A model generated the notes under the pieces. The model was not told where the DNA came from. It searched no databases and was given only the letters and a program-made list of their open reading frames with translations. Positions 8,374-15,954 of a stretch of DNA of 20,806 nt are shown here, in pieces (position 1 is the first letter of the stretch; each line of letters starts with the position of its first letter). The DNA comes from a virus: the IMG/VR virus record IMGVR_UViG_3300018081_000023, positions 1 through 20,806 of that record. One strand, given 5' to 3'. Made by a program: the position numbers and the translations under genes.

Positions 8374-9396
8374 TCACGATCCCGGGACGCTGTCGTACAA
8401 CCGCCAGTTCATTTGCGGATTTACCATTGTCAGCTCGCCCATCCAGCCGATGAACTGCGCAATCGCGTCCTTGTCTATCGGCATTTGTCCCTCGCCCTCG
8501 AACAGCTTGTCGAAGTTACGCGAGGGGTGGTAGCGAAGACGGAAAGTATCCGTGTTCAACCCGAAGGTGGTATTGGCCGGCATATTACTTCCGATGCCGC
8601 CGTCCAACACGATCTCGGCCCGTTTTCCGCCGCCGATATACTCCAGCGAGGTGAAGCCGAGCTTGCCCATGCTCGTCTCGTTGGTGATGCGCTGGATGGC
8701 GACCGTTGCGGCATCGTAGGCGGCGTAGTGTTCCGGGGACATCACCAGCAGGTCGGCGTACTGCCGCCCGCGGCTCTGCTTGGTCATGATCGCGTTGATC
8801 AGCGGCCGGATCGTCGTCGCGCTGACCTGCGTTCCGATCGCGGCCGAGTAGGTATGCGCGTCATAAGTCTTGGTTTGCCAAATTGTGGCGGTGGCGCGAT
8901 CGATGCCGCCGTAGACGCCGGTGGTGGGCACGATCGGCAGCGCGGTGGCGAGCCCGGTGAGCTGCTTGCCGCCGTTGGCGGTGCCGTCGCCGTAAAGCGC
9001 CGCGTCCATCGTGTCTTCGAGGCTGCGCTCGGCCGCCTCCATATACGCATCCAGAACGTCTTCGAGCTGGTTCTCTCCTTGGTTGTTGAGGATCTCCTGC
9101 ATGCTCAGGACGATCGGCACGACCACCATCTTCGGGTCGAAGTAAGCGTCGTTGAACAGATCGATCGCCGGGTTGAGCAGCTGGTCGTAGCCGCTGTACC
9201 ACTGGGCGACCTGTTTCGCGATCTGCAGGGTCTGGCGGATGCGCGGCCCGCTGTAGGACTGCCACAACCCCTTGCGGCGCATGACCGCGAGGAGGGCGTT
9301 GTTGTTGCTGACGAGATCCTCATACGAGGACGAACGCTCTTCGACCGCCATGCTCAGGATCTGCTGATAGGCGGCGTTGGTGGTGATATTCGGCAT
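8374..9396 (-). CDS. Major capsid protein (HK97-like fold expected)
   Basis: This is the 340-aa shell subunit. The order of motifs is typical of phage coat proteins with no propeptide: N-arm (NITTNAAYQQILSMAVEER), E-loop region ending QVAQWYSGYDQLLNPAIDLF (62-81), the AYFDPKMVVVPIVLSMQEIL strand-helix (84-103) and the long spine helix NQLEDVLDAYMEAAERSLED (109-128). GDGTANGGKQLTGLATALP (136-154) follows, then the A-domain (ADLLVMSPEHYAAYDAATVAIQ). It starts ATG 9396 behind a weak GGGG and ends TGA. It follows the scaffold gene and precedes a structured intergenic region. The family is common in podoviruses and siphoviruses of alphaproteobacteria. Confident. Confidence 0.92.
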   Translation of the reverse strand: MPNITTNAAYQQILSMAVEERSSSYEDLVSNNNALLAVMRRKGLWQSYSGPRIRQTLQIAKQVAQWYSGYDQLLNPAIDLFNDAYFDPKMVVVPIVLSMQEILNNQGENQLEDVLDAYMEAAERSLEDTMDAALYGDGTANGGKQLTGLATALPIVPTTGVYGGIDRATATIWQTKTYDAHTYSAAIGTQVSATTIRPLINAIMTKQSRGRQYADLLVMSPEHYAAYDAATVAIQRITNETSMGKLGFTSLEYIGGGKRAEIVLDGGIGSNMPANTTFGLNTDTFRLRYHPSRNFDKLFEGEGQMPIDKDAIAQFIGWMGELTMVNPQMNWRLYDSVPGS

Positions 9397-9420
9397 GGGA
9401 TGTACCCCGTTTGCGTTGGA

Positions 9421-10662
9421 TCAGAGCGAGCCATTCGCGCGCTTGATGGCGCTGGTAATGGCCTCGCGGCGGCCGACTGGTTTGTCCCTGCGCGCCACGC
9501 CGTTGGACGGGCCTGCGGGGGCTCCAGAAATGCTCTTCGCGGTACGGGTCTGAGCCGTCGGGGTGCGGGTCTGAGCCGCGTGGGTTGCCGGGCGGAGCAA
9601 CTCCGCTCTGGCGTAGGCCTGATCCAGCGTAAATCCGAGCTTGATCTCGCGTTCGATCAGGTCGCTGAGTTCGTCAAATCGGGGCTTGGCGTCGGCGTAC
9701 CGATCAAGCTGCGCCCTCGTCTGCGCGAACGTGGCCTGATACTGCATCTGCTGGATGCCGTTGACAAGCTTGTTCACGGTCTGGTGCAGCTGCCCGATCT
9801 GGCTGGCCTGCGCGTCGACCTTGTTCTGATGCTTGAGCAGCTCCTGCTGCTCGGGCGTCTGGTTGAGGTGGTGCCACGCGAGGTCGCGGAAGGTCAGCCG
9901 AGTGCCGTCCGGCGCCTGTAGGTTGAGGTTGTAGACGATTGTGTCCAGACCCGCGATCGGGTCCTGCCGCAGCTTGTTTTCCATCGAGACATAGTTCGAC
10001 AGCGCGCGCTCCAAGGTGGTGCCCTGCTGCTTCGCCATTTCATGGAAAGGGCGAATGGTGTTCATCGTCTCGATGTCACCCTTGTACTTCTGGTAGGCCT
10101 GCTGGAACTCGCTCTGGGCGCGGTAGATGTCACCGCGCACGCTCTCCGGCGTGGCCGCCCAGTCGGCCTTGGCGCGCTCGTGCATGCGCGGCAGCGGCTC
10201 GCGGTAGGGCGCGTTCGCCGGCAGCTGGGGGGTGCTACCGTGCGGGGCTGGGGGTGACACGGTGCCACCCTTCTGCTCGCGCGGCGCGAAGTGGCCGTGC
10301 TCGGCACGCGGAGTTGCGGCAGGTTTTGCCACAGAAGCGGAGGTTGCACCGGGCTGGTCGTCCGGGCGCTTCTTCAGGTTTATCGTCGGCTTTTCCGGGT
10401 CGATCGGCTCGGGCGGCTGGTTGTCTCCGACCTTGGCGCGGCGCGGTTGCGGCGGGTTAATCTCGCGCGACTTGGCAAACGCCTTCTGGATGCTCTCGCG
10501 GCGGCTGTTGGCCTCGGCGACCTTGTCGGGCGCCTGCGAGCCGACCGGCGCCGGGCTCGAGGGCGGGTTCGGATTGATCGGCACCTCGGCCTGCTGCGGG
10601 GCAGGCGCCGGGGCGGGAGCTGCAGGGGGAGGCGTGTTGGGGGCGTTGACGACGTCAGACAT
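9421..10662 (-). CDS. Probable capsid scaffolding protein (413 aa)
   Basis: The start is ATG 10662 after AAAGGACG. The N-terminal 150 residues are disordered and Pro/Ala-rich (PPPAAPAPAPAPQQAEVP). Residues about 150-330 are mainly helical with coiled-coil character: RGDIYRAQSEFQQAYQKYKGD, QEQQ-type helices and VDAQASQIGQLHQTVNKLVNGI. The C-terminus is basic (VARRDKPVGRREAITSAIKR), as expected of the capsid-binding tail of scaffolds. It lies 24 bp before the major capsid gene, the canonical scaffold position. Scaffolds nucleate prohead assembly and leave before or during packaging. No protease motif is visible. The call rests on architecture and position, not on a recognised signature. Confidence 0.75.
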   Translation of the reverse strand: MSDVVNAPNTPPPAAPAPAPAPQQAEVPINPNPPSSPAPVGSQAPDKVAEANSRRESIQKAFAKSREINPPQPRRAKVGDNQPPEPIDPEKPTINLKKRPDDQPGATSASVAKPAATPRAEHGHFAPREQKGGTVSPPAPHGSTPQLPANAPYREPLPRMHERAKADWAATPESVRGDIYRAQSEFQQAYQKYKGDIETMNTIRPFHEMAKQQGTTLERALSNYVSMENKLRQDPIAGLDTIVYNLNLQAPDGTRLTFRDLAWHHLNQTPEQQELLKHQNKVDAQASQIGQLHQTVNKLVNGIQQMQYQATFAQTRAQLDRYADAKPRFDELSDLIEREIKLGFTLDQAYARAELLRPATHAAQTRTPTAQTRTAKSISGAPAGPSNGVARRDKPVGRREAITSAIKRANGSL

Positions 10663-10741
10663 GGCACGTCCTTTGGCCGCGACGAGCGGCGGTTAAGACG
10701 AGCCTTGTGAAAGCGGCTAGACCCCCGTCCCCCGCCTTTGG
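10663..10741 (-). other. Intergenic leader of scaffold gene
   Basis: This 79-bp non-coding gap has a G-rich start on the minus strand (GGCGGGGGACGGGGG). A 5-bp hairpin (GCCGC TCGTC GCGGC, 10676-10690) sits just before the AAAGGACG ribosome-binding site. It might tune scaffold translation. No clear promoter or terminator is seen. Confidence 0.35.
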
Positions 10742-11056
10742 CTATCTGGGCCGGTGACCGGCCCGGTACTTCTCCGTCGCCGTCTTGAGCGCCGCGCGGC
10801 GCGCGGCCTTGACGGTCTTGGTATCGGTCGCACGCCATTTCGGCGGCGCCTTGTCGTTGCCGACCTCGGTGAGGCCCTGCGCGCGGGTGATGGCACGGAA
10901 CGCGGCCTTGGACGTGTAATGACGGCCGTCGACGTGCTCGGTCGGCGGTATCTCGTCCGAGATCACATGCGGGCATGGCAGCGCAGAGCGCGCCACTGGC
11001 GCGCTATTCCGCTTGACGCGCCACCGACCTCGCTCGACCTCGACCAGCTCGACCAT
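10742..11056 (-). CDS. Conserved phage protein (104 aa)
   Basis: The start is ATG 11056 with a strong GGAGGG ribosome-binding site embedded around the preceding TAG. The central block VISDEIPPTEHVDGRHY followed by TSKAAFRAITRAQGLTEVGND (31-68) matches a pattern I know from small phage proteins coded near the capsid gene ('PTRHM..GK.YTSKSKFR..T...G..EVGN'), whose function is not established. The N-terminus is basic with beta character; the C-terminus is a Lys/Arg-rich helix (TDTKTVKAARRAALKTATEKY), suggesting nucleic-acid or scaffold contact. It lies directly ahead of the scaffold gene. Confidence 0.78.
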   Translation of the reverse strand: MVELVEVERGRWRVKRNSAPVARSALPCPHVISDEIPPTEHVDGRHYTSKAAFRAITRAQGLTEVGNDKAPPKWRATDTKTVKAARRAALKTATEKYRAGHRPR

Positions 11057-11063
11057 GACCCTC

Positions 11064-11243
11064 CTACAGCAGCGGCGGCACCACGAACACCACCGGCAGG
11101 CCGGGCTTGCCGGTGACCTTGGTCACCGGCACGCCGCGGCCGTTGGCCGCTTCGGTAACCGGCAAGCCGGTGCGCGGCGCAATCGCAGTAACATCAACAA
11201 CAGGCAGGCCGCCAGCGGCGACCGTCACCACTGGCATGCCCAT
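11064..11243 (-). CDS. GLPV-repeat micro-protein (59 aa)
   Basis: The ATG at 11243 overlaps the upstream TAA (TAATG); the stop TAG is followed 7 nt later by the next start. The protein is almost entirely five imperfect repeats beginning G-M/L/V-P-V: GMPVVTVAAG, GLPVVDVTAI, GLPVTEAANG, GVPVTKVTGK and GLPVVFVVPP. Each predicts as a short beta strand and turn. I recall similar short 'GLPVTEAANG' proteins beside capsid genes in other alphaproteobacterial phages and prophages, of unknown function. Repeat regularity and tight coupling on both sides make it a real gene. A small decoration, cement or fibre-plug protein is plausible but not shown. Confidence 0.78.
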   Translation of the reverse strand: MGMPVVTVAAGGLPVVDVTAIAPRTGLPVTEAANGRGVPVTKVTGKPGLPVVFVVPPLL

Positions 11244-12223
11244 TACTTCTTGCCCTTCTTGGTGCGCTTGCTCGCCGGCTCGGTCTTCTTCGGCTTGCGC
11301 TGCTGCTCGCGCTTGGTCTTGCTGTCGCGCGCCACGGCGGTGAACTCAAAGGTGAGCACATCGCTCATGTCCTCGCCGCGCGTCACCTCGACGTCGACAA
11401 TCTCGGCCACGTCCGACACTGGACAATCGGCCGTCAACGAGGTCTGCGAGACGAACACAGTCGGCACCTCGGCATCGTCAAACACCACGACGCAGTTCGG
11501 CGTAAAGCCGGTGCCGGTCACGGTGAGCGCGACAGAACCGGAGCCGACCACCGCGGCGTCGGGATCGATGTCGGAGAGCACCAGCGGCGGCAGCTCATGC
11601 TTGGGGTCGTCGGGGATCTGGTTCGGGCCGTCCTCGCCGGTGTACACACGCGAGCCGGGCGGCTCGTTGATGCTGACCAGCCGGTCAGTCTCACCCAAGC
11701 CGCCGGAGCCTTCGCGCGCCTGCCGCTGGCGGTTCTCCGCCTCTTCCTTCTGGTCTTCGGCGTCCTTGGTGTGGTCGAGGCCGAGGCTCGGCCACTGCTC
11801 GACCTTGTTCTCCGGTTCGGGTGGTGCCACGCCGGCCTGACTTTCCATGCCGAGCCGCTTGGGATCGACGATGCCGCCGGGGTTGGGGACACGCTTGGTC
11901 GCCGGGCCGATCTCCTCGCGCGTCACGCTCGGAATGTTCGGGTTGACGTTGTCGCGCGTCTGCTGGCCACCGGCCGGATCGAGCCGGTCCTCCGGTCTGG
12001 TGCGCTCGATGAAGTCGAACGGCTTCTCCTCCAGCAACTCGCGCCGCTCGTCGCCCTCGGCCTTGGGCAACTCGCGCCGGGCCGGACCACTGGTGACACC
12101 TCCTCTCGCGGCCGGGTGCGTTCCATCATCAAATTCGCGCTGTTTCTGGCGTGCGCTTTCCTCGGCAGCCTGCTGCCGTTGCCGCTCGTTGCGGCCGTCG
12201 TCGGGCGTGCGTGGTGTGCTCAT
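11243..12223 (-). CDS. Second IPT/TIG domain protein with Lys-rich tail (326 aa)
   Basis: The start chosen is ATG 12223, overlapping the upstream stop as ATGA; a TTG at 12235 is a possible but less likely start. Residues 1-200 are charged, disordered-looking and rich in Arg/Glu/Gln/Pro (RNERQRQQAAEESARQKQRE). An IPT/TIG domain spans about 211-296: SDIDPDAAVVGSGSVALTVT, GTGFTPNCVVVFDDAEVPT, FVSQTSLTADCPVSD. The last 30 residues are strongly basic (KTKREQQRKPKK, SKRTKKGKK), suited to contact with DNA, RNA or an acidic surface. Its domain aligns by eye with that of the gene just upstream, suggesting duplication of the Ig module. Probably a minor structural or capsid-associated protein. The stop TAA overlaps the next ATG as TAATG. 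Confidence 0.78.
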   Translation of the reverse strand: MSTPRTPDDGRNERQRQQAAEESARQKQREFDDGTHPAARGGVTSGPARRELPKAEGDERRELLEEKPFDFIERTRPEDRLDPAGGQQTRDNVNPNIPSVTREEIGPATKRVPNPGGIVDPKRLGMESQAGVAPPEPENKVEQWPSLGLDHTKDAEDQKEEAENRQRQAREGSGGLGETDRLVSINEPPGSRVYTGEDGPNQIPDDPKHELPPLVLSDIDPDAAVVGSGSVALTVTGTGFTPNCVVVFDDAEVPTVFVSQTSLTADCPVSDVAEIVDVEVTRGEDMSDVLTFEFTAVARDSKTKREQQRKPKKTEPASKRTKKGKK

Positions 12224-12939
12224 GTGAACGTCCAATTGGTTGCGTTGCTGGGGGTACCACCGACACCGTTGACGACCGTGACCGGCACAGTGCCGGCGGT
12301 GGCCTTCTTTGGTGCGTTGGTGACCGTCAACGAGGTGGCGGACACATAGTTCGTCGTCTGCGCGATGCCGTTGACGTAGACGACGCTGGAGCGGTTGAAG
12401 TTCGTCCCGGTCACGGTCAACAGCGTGGTGCCGGCGCCGGAGACGTTGCTGGCGCCGCTCGCCGCCGACGTGGTCGGCGTGGCGACACCGGCCGTGCCGG
12501 TCAAGTAGGACGCATGGCTGGCATTCGGCGTGGCGGTGTAGGCGCCCAAAGTTGACACGGTCGGCAGCTGGCCGAGCGGGCCGGGATTGGTCGAGGTCGC
12601 GCTGACCACCACCTCGGTGCCGGCGCCCTCGTGCGCCACGGAGGTAGAAGCCGGGACCACGCCGTTGGCAGCGCCGGGGTACGATCCTTCGGTCCCGCCC
12701 GCCGTCGCACCCGTACCGCTCGCCAGCGCCGCGGTGTTGGCGGCGAACGCAACGAGCGATCCGGCCGCACCGTCGTCGAAGTAGGGCGGCGGATAGGTGT
12801 TGAAGATGTTGTTGTCGGCCGCGTCCGCATAAGTATTTTTCGTAAAATTCGGCGGGTTGGGCGGCGTGGCGCCGGTGAACGACATGTTCGTCGGCGGCGT
12901 CGGAGAAGGGGGAGTTACAGTCAACGCGCTCTGGGCCAT
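12220..12939 (-). CDS. IPT/TIG (Ig-like) domain phage protein (239 aa)
   Basis: The start is ATG 12939 with an excellent AAAGGAGA ribosome-binding site. The N-terminal 60 residues are Pro/Asn/Thr-rich (TPPTNMSFTGATPPNPPNF). A small-residue-rich middle (about 65-155) resembles a virion surface segment: AAGSLVAFAANTAALASGTGAT. The C-terminus (about 160-239) has the IPT/TIG immunoglobulin fold pattern: TLLTVTGTNFNRSSVVYVNG, then TTNYVSATSLTVTNAP and TVPVTVVNGVGGTPSNATNW. Such domains occur on capsid-decoration and tail proteins and often bind carbohydrate or stabilise the surface. It overlaps the next IPT gene as ATGA. Virion decoration is the most likely role; the domain call is firm, the role inferred. 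Confidence 0.8.
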   Translation of the reverse strand: MAQSALTVTPPSPTPPTNMSFTGATPPNPPNFTKNTYADAADNNIFNTYPPPYFDDGAAGSLVAFAANTAALASGTGATAGGTEGSYPGAANGVVPASTSVAHEGAGTEVVVSATSTNPGPLGQLPTVSTLGAYTATPNASHASYLTGTAGVATPTTSAASGASNVSGAGTTLLTVTGTNFNRSSVVYVNGIAQTTNYVSATSLTVTNAPKKATAGTVPVTVVNGVGGTPSNATNWTFT

Positions 12940-13039
12940 TGTCGTCTCCTTTACCGGCGTGGTACGATCTGCACGAGGGGTCCGGTAGCGAGCCTTAAGC
13001 CTACGGCTACTACACGGCTGTTGTGGAAAGTGTCTCCGT
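12940..13039 (-). other. Intergenic spacer with weak dyads, leader of IPT gene
   Basis: This is a 100-bp non-coding gap between the 683-aa gene and the IPT protein. On the minus strand it contains AGCCGTAGGCT (4-bp stem, 3-nt loop) and a GTAGC/GCTAC pair around CTTAAG, then ACGCCGGTAAAGGAGACGACA ahead of the ATG. There is no T-tract and no convincing -35/-10 pair. It may hold a promoter for the capsid block that I cannot recognise. Confidence 0.35.
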
Positions 13040-15091
13040 CTACCGGGCTCCCTCTTCTTGCCGCGGCCATACTGCCGGAGCGATCGCGCCGGTCAATCCC
13101 AAATAGCCCATCTGCGATGCCAACCCGGGAAGCGGGCGCGTCGGCTGCAGCGAGCCTTCGTCGGTCTTACCATAAGTCTTGTGTCCGGTCGCCCTGTGCG
13201 CGGCATCGACCTCGCGCAGCTGGTTGATCGACGGCGCGGGCAGCTTCGAGAGGCCGGGGAACATGTTCTCGTGCGGCTCGAAGCGATTGCGGATGCGGTC
13301 CCATTCCATCCACTGCGACATGAACAGGTTCAACCCGTTCTCGTCGGCAATCTTCTGGTTGAGGTCGAGCGCCTGCTTGTATGCGCGCCCCATCTTGTAG
13401 ACCGTCTCGGGCTCGCGCACCCATTGCGCCTGCTGCAAGTGCGGCGGGATGTTCGGGTTGACCTCGCCGGTGGCGAGGCGGAATTTTGGCGTCTTGGCAT
13501 CGCCGACATGGTCAAGCAGCATTTCGCCGATGTGGCCATCTGAGCCGCTCTTGGTCATCAGATTGTCGAAGTCGGTGGCGAGGTCCGCGGGCGCTGCATC
13601 CTCACCCTTCTTCGCGGCATCCGCGACGCGCTTCTCCTCGCGCTTATTCCAGCGACCGACACTCTGGTTCTCCCAAGCGGCGCGCTCGGCCGGATCGGCG
13701 AACAGGCCGCCGGTCTTTTCCAGCTCGCGCGCCATGTGACGATCGATCGCGGAAATAGCGGCATGGGCCGGGTCTTGCCACACCGTGCCGAACGAGCCGG
13801 TTTTCATCGAGAGGCCGGGTATCTGCGAGGATATGCGCTCGACCGCTTGGCTCCAGCTCTCGTTGGGGTCTTTACGGAAAAACGCCGGGTTCTCGCGAAA
13901 CATCTGCGCCATCTCGGCGACGCGCGAATAGTCGGCGGTGCCGCGTGTACCCAACCCGCCCTTCGGCTCTGCCTGTAGTCCAAAGCGCGCCGCAATGTTG
14001 TCGCTCACCAGCTTGCGCGCTTGTGGGGTCACTTCCTCGCCCGGCTTCCATGGGATCATGCTGGCGAGGTCGTTAAGCATCTCCGGCGAGCGCAAGCGGA
14101 GCCGCGACTGCGACACCTGATTGGGGAATAGCGGATTGTTCGGCGACGTCATGCCGAACACCAGACCGTTGAACACATCGGCATCGCTCGCAACGCCGCC
14201 TTCCGGCGTCATGGTGCGACCGAGCTTGCGCTGCATCTCGGCATGCAGCGTGCGATCGACGTTAGCCGGATTGATCGGATTGGCCTTCATGTGCAGCATG
14301 TCGGCATAGGTCCAGTTGCCACTGGTGCCGCCGGGGAGCTGAAACTCATTGCCGAGCATGTCCTTGTAAGTCTGCAGCGGCGACAAGGGCCCTAGGTTCT
14401 TCACGCCGTAATGCTCACCGAACGCCTGCATGTCTTCCGGCGTCATCTCCTTGAGCTGCTTGCCGCGAAACGTGACGTCGACGTTGTCGAGCGGATTGAG
14501 ACTGCCGGTCGGCGCGGGAAAGTCGGCAGGCGGGTTGTTGTGCCCGCGCGGCGGAAGCCAGTTGTCGACCGCAGCAACCTCGCCCAGCTTGCCTGTACGC
14601 GCTGGCGGCAGGCGCGTGCGAACGCCTGCTTCGGCCGTGTCCGAGCCGAGCACAGCTCCCGCGATCGCCGGAACGGCACGCCCGGCCTTGCCCAGCATCC
14701 TGACCGGGTTGAACGTGCTCGCGGCGTCGAGCACGTTGTCGGGCGCCAACGTCTCGCCGATCGCGTCAGCCGCGCGCATGCCGGAGAGCACCGGGCGCAC
14801 GTCGGCCGGGCCCTGCTGGCCGCTCAGGCCGCGCGCCACGTCGGCTGAACGCTGCACGCGCTGCGCCTGCGCATCATCGCGCGCCTGCTGGGCCTGCGCG
14901 CGATCATAGGCGCCGAACACGGCGTGCGGCGCGTCCTGCATGGCATACTCGTCCATGCCCGCCAGCCCGCCCATCTTGAACGCGCTGGCGACGTCGGGCT
15001 GGTCCGGCCAGCGACTGTCGACAGAATAGGACGGCTGATCGGCGGGGCCGCGCAGGTAGTCGAGCCCGAACGGATTGTACCGATCAGCCAT
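13040..15091 (-). CDS. Large phage protein of unknown function (683 aa)
   Basis: The start is ATG 15091 (MADRYNPFGLDYLRG), with no strong ribosome-binding site, 6 nt after the PEP-CTERM stop; the stop is TAG. The N-terminal 110 residues are Gln/Ala/Asp-rich and helical, then a small hydrophobic patch (AVPAIAGAVLG, about 140-150). The central part (about 200-450) is a folded, Pro- and aromatic-rich region with MTSPNNPLFPNQVSQSRLR and a KTGSFGTVWQDPAHAAISAIDRHMARELEKTG block. The 'IDRHMAR' element recalls a helical domain seen in other phage proteins (DUF7178-like), but only weakly. It has no signal peptide or clear membrane segment. Position between portal and capsid genes suggests an ejected or internal virion protein, or a DNA-associated factor; neither is shown by motif. 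Confidence 0.75.
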   Translation of the reverse strand: MADRYNPFGLDYLRGPADQPSYSVDSRWPDQPDVASAFKMGGLAGMDEYAMQDAPHAVFGAYDRAQAQQARDDAQAQRVQRSADVARGLSGQQGPADVRPVLSGMRAADAIGETLAPDNVLDAASTFNPVRMLGKAGRAVPAIAGAVLGSDTAEAGVRTRLPPARTGKLGEVAAVDNWLPPRGHNNPPADFPAPTGSLNPLDNVDVTFRGKQLKEMTPEDMQAFGEHYGVKNLGPLSPLQTYKDMLGNEFQLPGGTSGNWTYADMLHMKANPINPANVDRTLHAEMQRKLGRTMTPEGGVASDADVFNGLVFGMTSPNNPLFPNQVSQSRLRLRSPEMLNDLASMIPWKPGEEVTPQARKLVSDNIAARFGLQAEPKGGLGTRGTADYSRVAEMAQMFRENPAFFRKDPNESWSQAVERISSQIPGLSMKTGSFGTVWQDPAHAAISAIDRHMARELEKTGGLFADPAERAAWENQSVGRWNKREEKRVADAAKKGEDAAPADLATDFDNLMTKSGSDGHIGEMLLDHVGDAKTPKFRLATGEVNPNIPPHLQQAQWVREPETVYKMGRAYKQALDLNQKIADENGLNLFMSQWMEWDRIRNRFEPHENMFPGLSKLPAPSINQLREVDAAHRATGHKTYGKTDEGSLQPTRPLPGLASQMGYLGLTGAIAPAVWPRQEEGAR

Positions 15092-15097
15092 GATGCG

Positions 15098-15847
15098 TCA
15101 CGCCGCGAGCTGGCGGCGTCGCCGCGCGAAGCCCCACAGTGCACCGCAGGCGATCACGAGGCCGGGGATGCCCGCACCGACCACTGGGCCGGGTACCGCC
15201 TGCGGTACGAGAAAGAAGCTGTCCGGCCCGTCGTTGGCACCGCTGATGCGTGCATAGAAGATCAGCTGGTCGCCGAGCTGGATGTCGCTGCCGATGTTGA
15301 TGTCGAAACCGGACAACGTGTAATCAGGAAAGCCGGTGCCGTTGTTGATCGACGGGATCAGCGCGCCGCCGGGCTGCAGCAGCGAGTATTGCGCCAGCAC
15401 CGTGTGCTGGGTCAGGTTGAGCAGCGCGAACGCTTCGAGCGTCTGCGGCGTGCCAGTGTCGTTGACGTCGATGCCGATCGAGAACGTCAGGTTCGGATCG
15501 CCGTTCGCCGCCAGATACGCGCGCAGGAAGCTGCCGTCATACGGCAAGCCGACCGTGTCGACGCCGGGATTGGCACCACCGCTCACGTTGGTCGAGAAGA
15601 AGATCGCGTCGGACAGGTTGCCGCTGTTCTTGAAGTTGGTGTAACCGAACGTGGACGACTGCTGCGGCTGGTTGTCGCCACAGATGACGCACTGGATGTT
15701 CTGCGGCTGGTTGCCGCCCGGCACCACGTTCTGCAGCGTCAGGGTCGTTCCGGTGTTGGTCCACGTCTGGCCGCCGAGGACCACGTCGGCGCTGGCAGGT
15801 GAAGCAAAAGCGGCGAGCAGTGCCGCGGCGAGCAGGGTCTTGCGCAT
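15098..15847 (-). CDS. PEP-CTERM (VPxP-type) secreted surface protein
   Basis: This is a 249-aa exported protein. A Sec signal peptide occupies 1-20 (MRKTLLAAALL, cleavage after ASA). The mature part is a beta-rich, Gly/Asn/Thr-rich domain with a CVIC pair at 53-56. The C-terminus has the exosortase sorting tripartite: VPGPVVGAGIPG (about 216-227), a hydrophobic helix (LVIACGALWGFA) and an RRRRQ cluster. In the family, exosortase cuts near the PEP/VPxP motif and the protein is anchored or released at the cell surface. This motif flavour is common in Bradyrhizobium-like alphaproteobacteria (from memory). A strong AAGGAG precedes ATG 15847. It sits in frame with the virion operon, 17 nt after the membrane micro-gene and 6 nt before the next gene, so it is co-transcribed with capsid genes. 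Its role in the phage is unknown: cargo (moron), envelope modification or virion-associated. Confidence 0.85.
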   Translation of the reverse strand: MRKTLLAAALLAAFASPASADVVLGGQTWTNTGTTLTLQNVVPGGNQPQNIQCVICGDNQPQQSSTFGYTNFKNSGNLSDAIFFSTNVSGGANPGVDTVGLPYDGSFLRAYLAANGDPNLTFSIGIDVNDTGTPQTLEAFALLNLTQHTVLAQYSLLQPGGALIPSINNGTGFPDYTLSGFDINIGSDIQLGDQLIFYARISGANDGPDSFFLVPQAVPGPVVGAGIPGLVIACGALWGFARRRRQLAA

Positions 15848-15864
15848 GGGTCGGGCTCCTTGGG

Positions 15865-15954
15865 TTAAAACGCTCCTACAGACACGAACACTATCACCAT
15901 CGCGGCGATCGCAATGAGAATGATCAGCGTGATCGCCTTGTGATCGTCCTTCAT
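15865..15954 (-). CDS. Single-pass membrane micro-protein (29 aa)
   Basis: This short ORF begins ATG 15954, overlapping the portal stop as ATGA, and ends TAA 15865. It encodes a charged head (MKDDHKA), then one unbroken hydrophobic helix (ITLIILIAIAAMVIVFVSV, about 8-26) and a GAF tail. It looks like a classic single transmembrane segment. The TAA lies 17 nt before the PEP-CTERM start. Coding is supported by the exact translational-coupling overlap and by the hydrophobic pattern, which random GC-rich sequence would rarely give. Possible roles are a small holin or spanin-like accessory, or an envelope-interacting peptide paired with the secreted protein downstream; none can be chosen from sequence. 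Confidence 0.65.
   Translation of the reverse strand: MKDDHKAITLIILIAIAAMVIVFVSVGAF

Noticed and set aside
7393-9921. 842-aa open frame on the plus strand
   Set aside because: It is antisense to the capsid, 236-aa, adaptor and scaffold genes, crosses the intergenic stem-loops and has Leu/Arg/Val-skewed composition typical of antisense GC-rich frames.
12940-13039. Sigma-70 type promoter in the 100-bp gap
   Set aside because: I could not find a -35/-10 pair with acceptable spacing on the minus strand.
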